Notes under the pieces: generated by a model
The model's input: only the letters and a program-made list of their open reading frames with translations
The model's database searches: none
Told to the model about the DNA's origin: nothing
Shown here: piece after piece, positions 21,678 to 30,473 of the stretch
Numbering within the stretch: position 1 is the first letter of the stretch
How the letters are laid out: each line of letters opens with the position of its first letter
Origin: Siphonodentalium dalli
Taxonomy: Eukaryota; Mollusca; Scaphopoda; Gadilida; Siphonodentaliidae
Direction of reading: 5' to 3'
Assembly (NCBI GenBank): GCA_032622095.1
Contig: CP136063.1
Span: forward strand, 15,233,814 to 15,297,813
Length of the DNA stretch: 64,000 bases
Program-made: the position numbers and the translations under genes

Positions 21678-21888
21678 ACACACATTTCCCAAAAGGTTAC
21701 TCTTTCATTGCTGAAAAAATCAAAAACACGATTGTTCAATTTATATTTTATTCAACAACAAATATTTGCAAGTATATTTTGTTTTAAATTATTCGTGGCG
21801 TGATTTTTTCAAAACAAAACATAGGGTACAAAGAACATTATTAGTTATTAAGCAATGCTAAAAGTTTTTCTTTTTGAAAAAATTGGTT

Positions 21889-21904
21889 GGTCCTGAAAAG
21901 GACC
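21889..21904 (-). terminator. second histone-type stem-loop of the 22134 gene
   Basis: On the minus strand GGTCCTTTTCAGGACC followed by AACCAA and, about 14 nt on, AAAAAGAAAAAC. Compared with 21917-21932, one stem pair has changed from C-G to T-A on both sides, which keeps the pairing. Confidence 0.75.
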
Positions 21905-21916
21905 GTTTTTGTTTTT

Positions 21917-21932
21917 GGCCCTGAAAAGGGCC
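21917..21932 (-). terminator. first histone-type stem-loop of the 22134 gene
   Basis: GGCCCTTTTCAGGGCC on the minus strand, 13 nt after the stop at 21946, followed by AAAAACAAAAAC and then the second stem-loop. Confidence 0.75.
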
Positions 21933-21945
21933 GTTTTGTATGGCA

Positions 21946-22134
21946 TCAAAGTTCACGCCACGATTTTCTTTTGAGACTTTTGCTTTTGTTCCAACGCTGT
22001 TGTTTTTTGCATATTTGCATAACCAGTTTTGCACTGGCGGTTACTTCTTTTGCGTGTTCGCCCCGCATTATCTGGGGTGTTAGCCCTATCGTTCCTCTTA
22101 GTATAGACATCAACGGTTCGGGGGTTTCGGACAT
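21946..22134 (-). CDS. small basic Polinton protein, histone-type 3' end
   Basis: 62 residues (begins MSETPEPLMS, ends KSWREL), basic in its second half. The start is chosen because its upstream context is the same as at the 20527 start, ATTCTGCATTCAAAG-ATG. An overlapping 86-codon frame that begins in the promoter repeat (22213) is less likely. No domain recognised. Divergent partner of the gene at 22751. Two tandem histone-type stem-loops follow. Confidence 0.55.
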   Translation of the reverse strand: MSETPEPLMSILRGTIGLTPQIMRGEHAKEVTASAKLVMQICKKQQRWNKSKSLKRKSWREL

Positions 22135-22750
22135 CTTTGAATGCAGAATAAAAATTGTTCACGGCCGTGTTTGAACATATATTACGATTGCGCGGGCGGT
22201 AGAGAAAGCACATGTCGCATTGACGTTAAAAATGACAAATGCTTCCTGACGTTGTGTTTCTTTACAGTGCATTATCTGTAGTTTTCACTATTTCGATATG
22301 TTATAGATTAAATTCATGATAGTATATGCAATTAATTAAGATGTTTTAACATATGAATTCATCTTCGTTCATAAACGATGACCAAGTAAAGTTATCGATT
22401 GTAATGATGAAGAAAAATGTTCAGTATGTTTTCTTGTGTTCAGTTTTATGTATAAAATATGTACATCTCCAAAAACAAAACTAGAAAAACATTCCATATT
22501 TTCCTAACGAGGTAACAAATATATCAATCATGTGTACCAAATAATAGATAATGATCTAACGAAATAAAAAACATTTGTTTGATCGCTATGCAATAATGAT
22601 CAAGAAAAATATGAATGCTGATCCGTCTCTGAAAAAACACAACGCCAGGAAACATTTGTCAATTTTAACGTCAATGCGACATGTGATTTCTCTACCGCCC
22701 GTGTCAAATGTATAAAAATATTTTCACTTTTTCAGTGAACTTCATTCATT
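22135..22750. promoter_or_regulatory. bidirectional promoter cassette, copy 2
   Basis: Same organisation as copy 1. Here the inverted arms (about 22189-22262 and 22631-22700) are almost perfect; both carry GGGCGGTAGAGAAA, CACATGTCGCATTGACG and GTTGTGTTT blocks. The right TATA is TATAAAAATA at 22711-22720 and the left is ATATATG-like at 22176-22183. They lie about 40 nt from their respective ATGs. Confidence 0.7.
22171..22725 (+). repeat. direct repeat, copy 2 (555 bp)
   Basis: Second copy of 20560-21114. Confidence 0.9.
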
Positions 22751-23101
22751 ATGCCGTCTCTAAAGAAATTTTTCAAGAAGCTATGGAGGAAGAGAGATTC
22801 GTCAGAGGAGACGAAAATCAGAACCTATAGGAAATGGCAGGATTCTCCTGAACAAAAGGTGGTGCAGAAACAGATGTTAACAGATTTTCTGGCTCGGCGA
22901 CGACCATCGGCTGAAGTATGTGATCAAGAACCAAGCAATCTTGATCTCGTGGAGATCTTGTCACAGATCTCGAAGAAAGATCTGTGCAATGCAGCAATTG
23001 ACAGCTTCGCTCAGGCTGCTGCGGCGCACAGATCAAACCCTACTTGGTCTGTGACAATTAATCCCAACGGGATATATCCTGATTTGGCAGAATTTTTATG
23101 A
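22751..23101 (+). CDS. small Polinton protein with cationic amphipathic N-terminus
   Basis: 116 residues. Residues 1-15 (MPSLKKFFKKLWRKR) form a strongly basic, amphipathic helix like membrane-active or nucleic-acid-binding peptides. The rest is mixed, ending in a short hydrophobic GIYPDLAEFL tail, with a central Ala-rich helix (about residues 75-92). No known domain. A pyrimidine-rich CTTTTTCAG lies 16 nt before the ATG and could be a splice acceptor. It is followed by the stem-loop at 23120. Divergent partner of 22134. Confidence 0.6.
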   Translation: MPSLKKFFKKLWRKRDSSEETKIRTYRKWQDSPEQKVVQKQMLTDFLARRRPSAEVCDQEPSNLDLVEILSQISKKDLCNAAIDSFAQAAAAHRSNPTWSVTINPNGIYPDLAEFL

Positions 23102-23119
23102 ATTCTGGAAAAGAAAAAC

Positions 23120-23135
23120 GGCCCTTTTCAGGGCC
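23120..23135 (+). terminator. histone-type 3' stem-loop
   Basis: GGCCCTTTTCAGGGCC preceded by AAAAAC and followed by ACCCACA, 18 nt after the stop at 23101. This is the copy closest to the histone consensus flanks. Confidence 0.8.
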
Positions 23136-23246
23136 ACCCACATTCCCCAAAAAGGTTACTCTTTCATAGCTGAAAAAAACAAAACAAAACACGATTGTTC
23201 AATTCATAATTTATTCACAATATAATTTTCAAATGTTTGTATCGAT

Positions 23247-23822
23247 TCATTTATCTATTTTTGGAATGTAGAATTGTCTCAGCTTCTTTTTCTTGGAAGT
23301 TTTCTTGGAATTTTCAAAATCTGGATGCTTATCTTCAGATTTGTTCTGTGAATCATTCGTAGGATCAACAGGTCGGGGTTGTTTGAAAACATCTGATGTT
23401 GTAGACATCTCTTCAGTTTTGATAACTGCATTTTGTTCTTGTATTGTTACTGCTTGTAGACTTTTTTGTATAGTTTTCACATTTTTGTTGTCGTCGAAAT
23501 CTGTTTTACATTGGAAGGACCAATGGGAGTCTTGTCCGCATTTGTAACAGTAACCATATGGTGGTTTCCAATTTTTATCAGCTTTGTTTTTCTCTTTTTT
23601 CTCTTGCCATTGCATTTTGTTACAAAATTTAAACAAATCAGTAGAGATCTGTCTCAATTCGACAAGATTATCTTGAATTTTTCTAGTCTGTAGTAGTGTA
23701 GATTCTTCTTTATGCAGCTCAATATAGCTCTCTTCAATAACTGCAGGCCTTGGTCTTTTTCTAACAATATCTTCTTCGCTGGCGGAGTCGTCTGAAACAG
23801 GTCTTTTGATTCTCTTAAACAT
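23247..23822 (-). CDS. CCHC zinc-knuckle Polinton protein
   Basis: 191 residues. One CX2CX4HX4C zinc knuckle at C92, C95, H100 and C105, as in single-stranded nucleic-acid-binding proteins. The N-terminus has two basic clusters (KRIKRP, RKRPRP) likely to be nuclear localisation signals, and the C-terminus is Lys-rich (KKTSKKKKLR). The first 32 residues are identical to those of the divergent polymerase frame because the start region lies in a palindrome. Downstream an AATAAA (complement of 23212-23217) suggests ordinary polyadenylation, unlike the four genes to the left. Possible DNA-binding accessory protein. Confidence 0.7.
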   Translation of the reverse strand: MFKRIKRPVSDDSASEEDIVRKRPRPAVIEESYIELHKEESTLLQTRKIQDNLVELRQISTDLFKFCNKMQWQEKKEKNKADKNWKPPYGYCYKCGQDSHWSFQCKTDFDDNKNVKTIQKSLQAVTIQEQNAVIKTEEMSTTSDVFKQPRPVDPTNDSQNKSEDKHPDFENSKKTSKKKKLRQFYIPKIDK

Positions 23823-24137
23823 TTTTGTCTTGAGTTTTTGTCAGCAAAAAATATTGCGACTGGCTTCTTCGGAGTTGAAGTGTAAAGTGTATAATTACAC
23901 AATTTTAACACCTGCTTTTATAGCAGTCACGATGAAAAATGCTATAAAAGCAAGTGTAAAATTGTGTAATTATACACTTTACACTTCAACTCCGAAGAAG
24001 CCAGTCGCAATATTTTTTGCTGACAAAAACTCAAGACAAAAATGTTTAAGAGAATCAAAAGACCTGTTTCAGACGACTCCGCCAGCGAAGAAGATATTGT
24101 TAGAAAAAGACCAAGGCCTGCAGTTATTGAAGAGAGC
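23727..24137. repeat. 411-bp palindrome with divergent promoters
   Basis: Arms of about 198 bp are almost identical inverted copies around a 14-nt centre (23926-23939). They include the first 32 codons of both divergent genes, both leaders and both TATA boxes. Confidence 0.95.
23823..24041. promoter_or_regulatory. symmetrical bidirectional promoter with two TATA boxes
   Basis: TATAAAAG at 23943-23950 on the plus strand and its mirror at 23915-23922 on the minus strand. Each is about 90 nt from its ATG. The two transcripts should have the same leader. Confidence 0.75.
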
Positions 24138-27100
24138 GAAATGGAAACTGATGAGGCAGAAAGTGAAGAGAGCGATATGGAAACTGATGAGGCAGAAAGT
24201 GAAGAGAGCGATATGGAAACTGATGAGGCAGAAAGTGAAGAGAGCGATATGGAAACTGATGGAGGCGAAAGTGAAGAAAGTTCTAGTGATGGTCAGATTG
24301 GACGCGGTCGAAGACAGAATAGAGAAATTGGTGGGAAGAGAAAGAGAAGTCTGGCTAGAGAGCGTGTTGTGTTCAATCCAACAAAATATTTCAAATTGGA
24401 GCTGAACTCGGAGAAATTTTCCAGAAAATTTAAATCAGCATCACGACAATTTGATGTGAAATTCGAGAAATTTACAGATCCAATCGAAAACATTCCAGAG
24501 ATATTTGAGAAGTTGACAGAAGAATTGAAACAGAAATGTTCAGCAAATGAGAAGACAAGAATCAGAGTTACGATAAATCATCCAGGACTTGATATGAACA
24601 TTTTCATTCCATTCACAAAAGCCAGTGAATTGAATGGTGAGACACTCATGGATAATATTCAAAATGTGGTTCAATCAAATGCAGACTTTACAATTCATGA
24701 CGGTGCACTCAATTTCGAAATCTTCGTTACAGATATTCCGGAAAGTGGTACACGACACTCACTACATTATGGACCATTTGCAGACAAGAACAAGCTTACA
24801 AAAGTGAAAAGAAGTATTGTCCGGATTGAAAATGCTGATGATGTTATGTGTATGGCAAGATCTATTGTCGTCGGAATGTGTAAGGCAGATAGTGATGGAT
24901 CTGCGTGCTGGTCAAAGAAATGGAAAAGAATAAGACAATCAATATACACAGCACAAACAGATGCAGCAAAAAATCTACTCAACCGTGCTGGTATTCCACA
25001 CGATACAGTTTGCAGTATCAATGAGTTCCACAAGATTCAAGAAATATTGTATCCAGAATATGTTGTGAAAATTCACAATGAATTTGCTGGCGCTGGATTT
25101 CTATTTGAACCTGCAGAAATGTGTTCGGAGAGCAAATGTGTACACATCTACTAAAACAACAATCACTTCGACACCATAACATCAATCAAAGGATTTCTAG
25201 GCACCAGCTACTACTGCGAATTCTGTGACATTGGATTCAAAAGTCGTGGCGATCATCGATGCAGATTTGTTTGTGCATGCTGGTCATTGACACAGTGTAA
25301 TTTCACAAATTTGGTGAAGTGTAGAACGTGTCGACGATCATTCAGAAGTAAATCTTGTTTCGACAACCATTTGAAGACGGAAGGAAAACAGAAAAGAAAA
25401 ATATGTGATTTGGTTCAACTATGCAACATTTGTGATGAAGAATTTCTCATCAATAAATCAAACAGACATATATGTGCGGGGTTGAAGAAATGCAAACATT
25501 GCAAAGAAATCGTTGAAGCAGATCACAGGTGCTACATTCCAAAATATGAATCACCGGAAAAGAAACCTGCAAAGATTCCATATGTATTCTTTGACTTTGA
25601 ATGCAGACAAGACACAGGTGTTCATATTCCAAACTTCTGAGTTGCACATACCGCTTGTGGAGATTGCATGTGCAAACCAATCGAAGAAAAATGTGAAACA
25701 TGCGGACCGGATTCCAGAGAATTTGTATTCAAGGGTGACAACGTTTTAACAGACTTCACAAACTGGTTATTCCATCAAGATCACAAAGGATGTGTTGCAA
25801 TAGCACATAATGCTCAGGGATACGATGCACAGTTTCTACTTCAAGCACTCATACAAAGTGGAATTCATAAACCAGAACTGATCATGAATGGAAACAAAAT
25901 TCTCAGTTTAAAATGCAACAGCGTGAAAGTTATTGATTCTCTGAGTTTTCTGATGATGCCGCTTTCAAAATTTCCACAAACTTTTCAGCTGAATGAGATG
26001 GCAAAAGGACACTTTCCACATTGGGCGAATTCACCAAAGTTTCAAAATTACATTGGACCTTACTTGGCTTGTGATTACTACAAACCAGATATGATGAGCG
26101 TGGAAAATCGAGAGAAATTCTTTGAATGGTACAATGAGAAAATAGAAAATTATGCGATATTCAACTTCCAAGAAGAGATAGAGAAGTACTGCAAATCAGA
26201 CGTGGATATTCTTCGCCGTGGATGTGGAAAATTCAGGAAATACATATTGGAAACAGAACAGATTGACCCGTTCATTGAGTCAATAACATTGGCACAAGTT
26301 TGCAATTTGGCATGGAGGAAGAATTCAATGCCAGAGAAAACAATTGGAATCATTCCAGATGGTGGATACCCATGTGCTAAAAACTATTCCATGAAAGCGA
26401 TACGTTGGCTTCAACATATATCATTGTCACGTATGATAACAATCAAGCATGCTTTGAATGGAGGAGAAATCAAGATTGGTAGACACTACGTCGATGGATA
26501 TGAGGAAGCCACAAGAACAGTTTTTGAGATGAATGGATGTCTGTTTCATGGATGTCCAAAATGTTACAACAACAGACAATACAAGAATCCCTATACGATG
26601 CTCACCATGGACGAATTATATACAAGAACCCAACAGAAGAAAGATGAACTGGAAAGTCTTGGTTACAGAGTTGAATCAATTTGGGAGCATCAGATCGACG
26701 AAAGAATGAAATCGGATGTGAAATTCAAACAACAAATGGAATCTTTCTACAAACATCGAGACCCCATTTTGCCAAGAGAAGCATTGTTTGGTGGACGTAC
26801 AAATGCCATCAAATTGTACGAGGAAATTGATCAAGATTCCACAAAAGAAATCAAGTTCATCGATGTGTGTTCGTTGTATCCATTTTGCAACAAATATAAA
26901 TTCTACCCTGTTGGACATCCAGAAATTTTGAGCCAAGAGCAGATCGATCAAGAACACATTAGAGACTATGCGGGGCTTGTTAAATGTACAATTTTACCAC
27001 CATCGAAATTGTATATTCCAGTTCTACCGATTCATTGTAACAAGAAAATGGTTTTTACTCTGTGCAACACTTGTGCCATCAATGAGAACGAGGCATGTAA

Positions 27101-28115
27101 CCATTCAGAAGAAGATCGAGCTATAACCGGAGTGTGGACCACGCCAGAATTATTCAAAGCAATGGATGTTGGCTACAAAATACTTGATGTGTACCAAATT
27201 TGGCATTGGACAGATTGGACAGATGAAATATACAAATCCTATATCGATAAACATCTAAAGATCAAACAGGAATGTAGTGGTTATCCATTTGGTGTTGAGA
27301 CAGAAGAACAGAAACAAAAGTTTGTACAGGATTATTATGCAGCTGAGGGTATAAAATTGGAGAACATCGAGAAGAATCCAGGAAAACGTCAAATATCTAA
27401 AATTATGATTAATTGTATATGGGGTAAGAATGCACAAAGAAATCTTATGTCAAAAACAGAGTATGTGGATAAACCATCACGTTATTTTGAATTGCTTACT
27501 AGTAACAATATAATTGTTCAAAATGTTACACTTCTTGATGGTGACAAATTCATTCTGGTAAATTATGTTGACATCTTAGATAATATTGAACCTCATCATT
27601 CAGCAAATGTTGTTGTTGCTTCTTTTGTTACAGCGTATGCAAGATTACAATTGTATAAAGTTTTAGAAAAACTTGGAGATAGAGTGCTGTATTTTGATAC
27701 AGACAGCTGTATGTATGTCAGTGATCCATCAAAGAAGAACATCAAAACTATCGAAGGAAGATTGGGGAAATGGAGCGACGAACATCCAGATGCAAAGATT
27801 GTCAAATTTGTTGGACTTGGGCCAAAGAACTACGGATATGAATACATCAAAGATGGGAGAAGATACACCAAATGTAAGGTAAAAGGTATCACTCTTGATT
27901 ACAGCACAAGTCAAAAAGTTAATTTTGAAACAATGGTACAATGTGTTAATGATCGTGAAAATTTCAAAACTGTTGTTGAGTATCCTTCCAGAATTAAAAG
28001 ACAAAAGAACCATCAATTGATTAGTGAGTGTCAAACCAAAACTTTCAGATCGGTGTACACAAAACGAAAACTCGTCAATGGTATTCATACATACCCATAC
28101 GGATGGAGATGTTGA
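24042..28115 (+). pseudogene. pPolB: protein-primed family B DNA polymerase, two in-frame stops
   Basis: One continuous frame of about 1357 codons, broken by TAA at 25152-25154 and TGA at 25638-25640 with no frameshift. Without readthrough the start would yield only 370 residues. The N-terminus shares 32 residues with the divergent gene, followed by four acidic 12-residue repeats (METDEAESEES type, 24138-24281). Cys/His clusters occur after the first stop. Exonuclease motifs are DFE (FFDFEC), NAQGYD and YCKSDVDIL. Polymerase motifs are DVCSLYP (A), NCIWG (B) and YFDTDS (C). The length fits Polinton polymerases. It would replicate the element from a terminal-protein primer. The stops suggest decay; the rest of the frame is intact. 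Confidence 0.85.
24138..24281 (+). repeat. 36-bp tandem repeat encoding acidic segments
   Basis: About four copies of a 36-bp unit, in frame, each encoding a METDEAESEES-like stretch; the last copy is diverged. Confidence 0.8.
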
Positions 28116-28728
28116 GTCATTTCATGTCAAGATGTTGGCAGGAGTAGTACCTCCAGAAATTGCTGAGAAGATTTATGGATATTTGGTGGCACAGTCAACG
28201 CTTATTCCAGAGATAAAGAAGGAATTACAAGAAGTCTGGTTTGAAAGAGAAAAGAAAGCAATACTACGATGCTGTGATGTCGGCGAATGTTTACAGAGAT
28301 TGGCCTATCTTGAGTCAAGTATATCTTCTCATTTCTCTCAAAAATATATTGAATCATTTATTAAATTCAAAACATTTTTTCTCATTGAAAAAATATCTGA
28401 TTTTTGGACATTTGGTGGTGATCAACACCATTTAGATATAGATTTAGGAACTTTTGATGAACATGACTATATTCATTATACAAAGTATGAAGATCATTTT
28501 CCTCTTGCTGGGGGAACTTTTGAATCAGATCCTAGGATCTATGGGTATTTGTTAACAAAAACAATGTCAACATATGCAAAAATTCAAAACATTTTGGGGG
28601 ATGATTTTTTTATTTACAGAACAAAGTACAGAAGAATAGAAGACTATGATAATTGGATTATTGAAATGTATGGAAATGTTTACAGCTTTGGAGATTTCTC
28701 TTTAAGAACTAAATTCACACGTCGTTAA
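28078..28728 (+). CDS. unrecognised Polinton protein
   Basis: 216 residues from ATG 28078, which overlaps the polymerase 3' end by 38 nt. An internal ATG at 28132 has a better start context (AAG-ATG) and would give 198 residues without overlap. Acidic and aromatic-rich; the C-terminal third has many Tyr/Phe (DFFIYRTKYRR) and ends RTKFTRR. No domain recognised. It lies between polymerase and ATPase. Confidence 0.6.
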   Translation: MVFIHTHTDGDVESFHVKMLAGVVPPEIAEKIYGYLVAQSTLIPEIKKELQEVWFEREKKAILRCCDVGECLQRLAYLESSISSHFSQKYIESFIKFKTFFLIEKISDFWTFGGDQHHLDIDLGTFDEHDYIHYTKYEDHFPLAGGTFESDPRIYGYLLTKTMSTYAKIQNILGDDFFIYRTKYRRIEDYDNWIIEMYGNVYSFGDFSLRTKFTRR

Positions 28729-28761
28729 GTTCACTCTCTGATTAGACATCAAAGTGACAAC

Positions 28762-29412
28762 ATGGAAGAATCTTTACTTTTCCAACATCCGTGTAATTTC
28801 TTTATCAGCGGACCTAGTGGATCAGGTAAAACAGAATTTGTTAAAAAAGTTATTGAATTTAAACACGATTTATTCCAAACACCACCAAAGAAAATAGTTT
28901 GGTGTTACAAAGAATGGCAAGACACATACAATCGTATAAAAGAAATTGATAACGTTAAGTTTATCGATGGTATTCCAGACGATGATGAGGAAATTGTATC
29001 AGATAAATCATTTCCTCATCTTGTTGTTTTCGATGACATGATGGGGGAACAAGATGAAGACAAAATAATGCTTTGGTTTACTAGAAAAGGTCATCATCGA
29101 AATGCTTCAATAATTTACATTACTCAAAACATGTTCCAAAAATCAAAAAGTAGCAGAACTATAAGTTTGAATGCACACTACATGGTTTTATTTCAAAGCG
29201 TTCGAGATAAAAATCAAATAAAAGTTTTGGCTCATCAAATGCAAACCAATCATTTGAAACAAGCATACGAAGATGCAACTTCAATAAATCATGGATATAT
29301 TTTAGTAGATTTTCATCCTAGAACAGAAAATTATTTGCGAATTAGAACTGATATTTTCCATAAATGGTTGACAGCTAATGACCGAGGTCCTGTCATATAT
29401 TCAAAAGTATAA
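28762..29412 (+). CDS. ATP: FtsK/HerA-type DNA-packaging ATPase
   Basis: 216 residues. Walker A GPSGSGKTEF at about residues 16-25, Walker B HLVVFDDMM at about 89-97, and a downstream ITQNMF block of the A32-like packaging ATPases of Polintons, large DNA viruses and virophages. It would pump the genome into the capsid. Its length is typical. The start is the first ATG after the previous stop (33 nt spacing). A CTCTCTGATTAG pyrimidine stretch lies just upstream. Confidence 0.9.
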   Translation: MEESLLFQHPCNFFISGPSGSGKTEFVKKVIEFKHDLFQTPPKKIVWCYKEWQDTYNRIKEIDNVKFIDGIPDDDEEIVSDKSFPHLVVFDDMMGEQDEDKIMLWFTRKGHHRNASIIYITQNMFQKSKSSRTISLNAHYMVLFQSVRDKNQIKVLAHQMQTNHLKQAYEDATSINHGYILVDFHPRTENYLRIRTDIFHKWLTANDRGPVIYSKV

Positions 29413-29446
29413 ATTCAGTTGTTGTTATTTTTTTCATTTTAGAACC

Positions 29447-30034
29447 ATGTCGTCCACCGAGATGTTTAGTCGTGATGAACTGTCACAAATTATAAATTTC
29501 TTCACTTTTGCAGCTGAATTATTTCTTGAAAATGATTGGAAATTACCATCACAGACAAAAAAGTTTTTTCAGAGAAATAAAAATGTTCTTAAAAAAATCT
29601 CTGATCGATCAACTGATATGGAAACAAAACGCAAATTAATTTTACAACGAGGTGGTAGTGGGTTTCTTGGAGGAGTTTTAATTAGAAGTCTTTTGAAAAA
29701 TTCATTTGAACAAACTGGTAGACAATCTAAAAGTAAATCAAAGGTTTCTCCAAAACGTTCAAAGATTACTCGGAAGCAAACACAACAAAGAGGTAATCAA
29801 AAAGAATCTAAACGTAAAACAAAGCTTTCTCTAAATCATTCAAAGTTTACACCGATGCAAACTCAACAAAATCAACATTCTAAATTTACACCTATACCTT
29901 CTCAGCAGAACCCTCAACATCAACCGTTACAAAAAAAACCAGTTATTGATCTTGAATTTTCAAAATTTATGCCGTTGTCTGATGCATCGAAATCTGCATT
30001 CGAAGCTTTAGAATGGTTCAATCCGAAAAGATAA
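29447..30034 (+). CDS. basic Polinton protein with a GG-motif, possible virion core protein
   Basis: 195 residues from ATG 29447. A longer frame reaches back into the ATPase, but the ATG at 29447 follows a pyrimidine-rich TTTTTTTCATTTTAG/AACC, which looks like a 3' splice site. A helical N-terminus (about 1-65) is followed by RGGSGFLGG near residue 67, which resembles the small-residue sites cut by adenovirus-type proteases. The remainder is Lys/Gln/Ser-rich with repeated SKFTP elements. Highly basic, so DNA packaging in the particle is plausible. No named family recognised. Confidence 0.65.
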   Translation: MSSTEMFSRDELSQIINFFTFAAELFLENDWKLPSQTKKFFQRNKNVLKKISDRSTDMETKRKLILQRGGSGFLGGVLIRSLLKNSFEQTGRQSKSKSKVSPKRSKITRKQTQQRGNQKESKRKTKLSLNHSKFTPMQTQQNQHSKFTPIPSQQNPQHQPLQKKPVIDLEFSKFMPLSDASKSAFEALEWFNPKR

Positions 30035-30090
30035 AAGATGAAACATATAATTTTTCTGCTCATTTTCAGACAACTACTTAGACTGTGAAG

Positions 30091-30453
30091 ATGCCTTCAA
30101 AAACTAAGAGCCGGAAAGCACCGCTGATAAAAAAATATGGTGAGTTGATTGTTGCAATGAGTAAAGTTCCATCTGCATATAAAAAGAAAATGATCAACGA
30201 TGCTCCAAAACAAGTGATGGATTGCATTTCAGAATGTTGTCAAAATCTTTTAAAAGGTAATGTAAAACTGAATGAAGCTCAGAACCGCAAGTTACATTCG
30301 AAGCGTAAACATATCAGATATCTTGCAGACAAGAACAAACCTTTGCAACAAAAGAAGAAAATTTTGAATCAAAAAGGTGGCTTTTTACCATTATTATTTC
30401 TTGCTCCATTGATTAGCAAAACATTAGGTGCAGTTGTTAAAAATATTTTGTAA
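30091..30453 (+). CDS. small basic Polinton protein with hydrophobic C-terminus
   Basis: 120 residues from ATG 30091; an in-frame GTG lies just upstream. A strongly basic body is followed by NQKGGFLPLLFLAPL and a hydrophobic tail. The KGG-F junction looks like a maturation site, and the layout recalls small core or membrane-lytic proteins of adenovirus-like particles. TTTTTCTGCTCATTTTCAG lies 20 nt upstream, a strong splice-acceptor look-alike. Probably a virion protein (inference). Confidence 0.65.
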   Translation: MPSKTKSRKAPLIKKYGELIVAMSKVPSAYKKKMINDAPKQVMDCISECCQNLLKGNVKLNEAQNRKLHSKRKHIRYLADKNKPLQQKKKILNQKGGFLPLLFLAPLISKTLGAVVKNIL

Positions 30454-30473
30454 AAACTAAATCTCAAATAAAT

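Noticed and set aside
21953-22213. 86-codon minus-strand frame overlapping the 62-residue gene
   Set aside because: It starts inside the promoter repeat, the same peptide start as the upstream frame at 20602. The start context shared by both genes is at 22134 and 20527.
23806-24405. 199-codon plus-strand frame across the palindrome
   Set aside because: It spans both TATA boxes and the palindrome centre and is a shadow of the zinc-knuckle and polymerase frames.
25152-25640. Alternative genetic code or stop readthrough in the polymerase
   Set aside because: The two stops are different codons (TAA, TGA), other genes use both as normal terminators, and the context is not a known readthrough signal. 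Two mutations are simpler.
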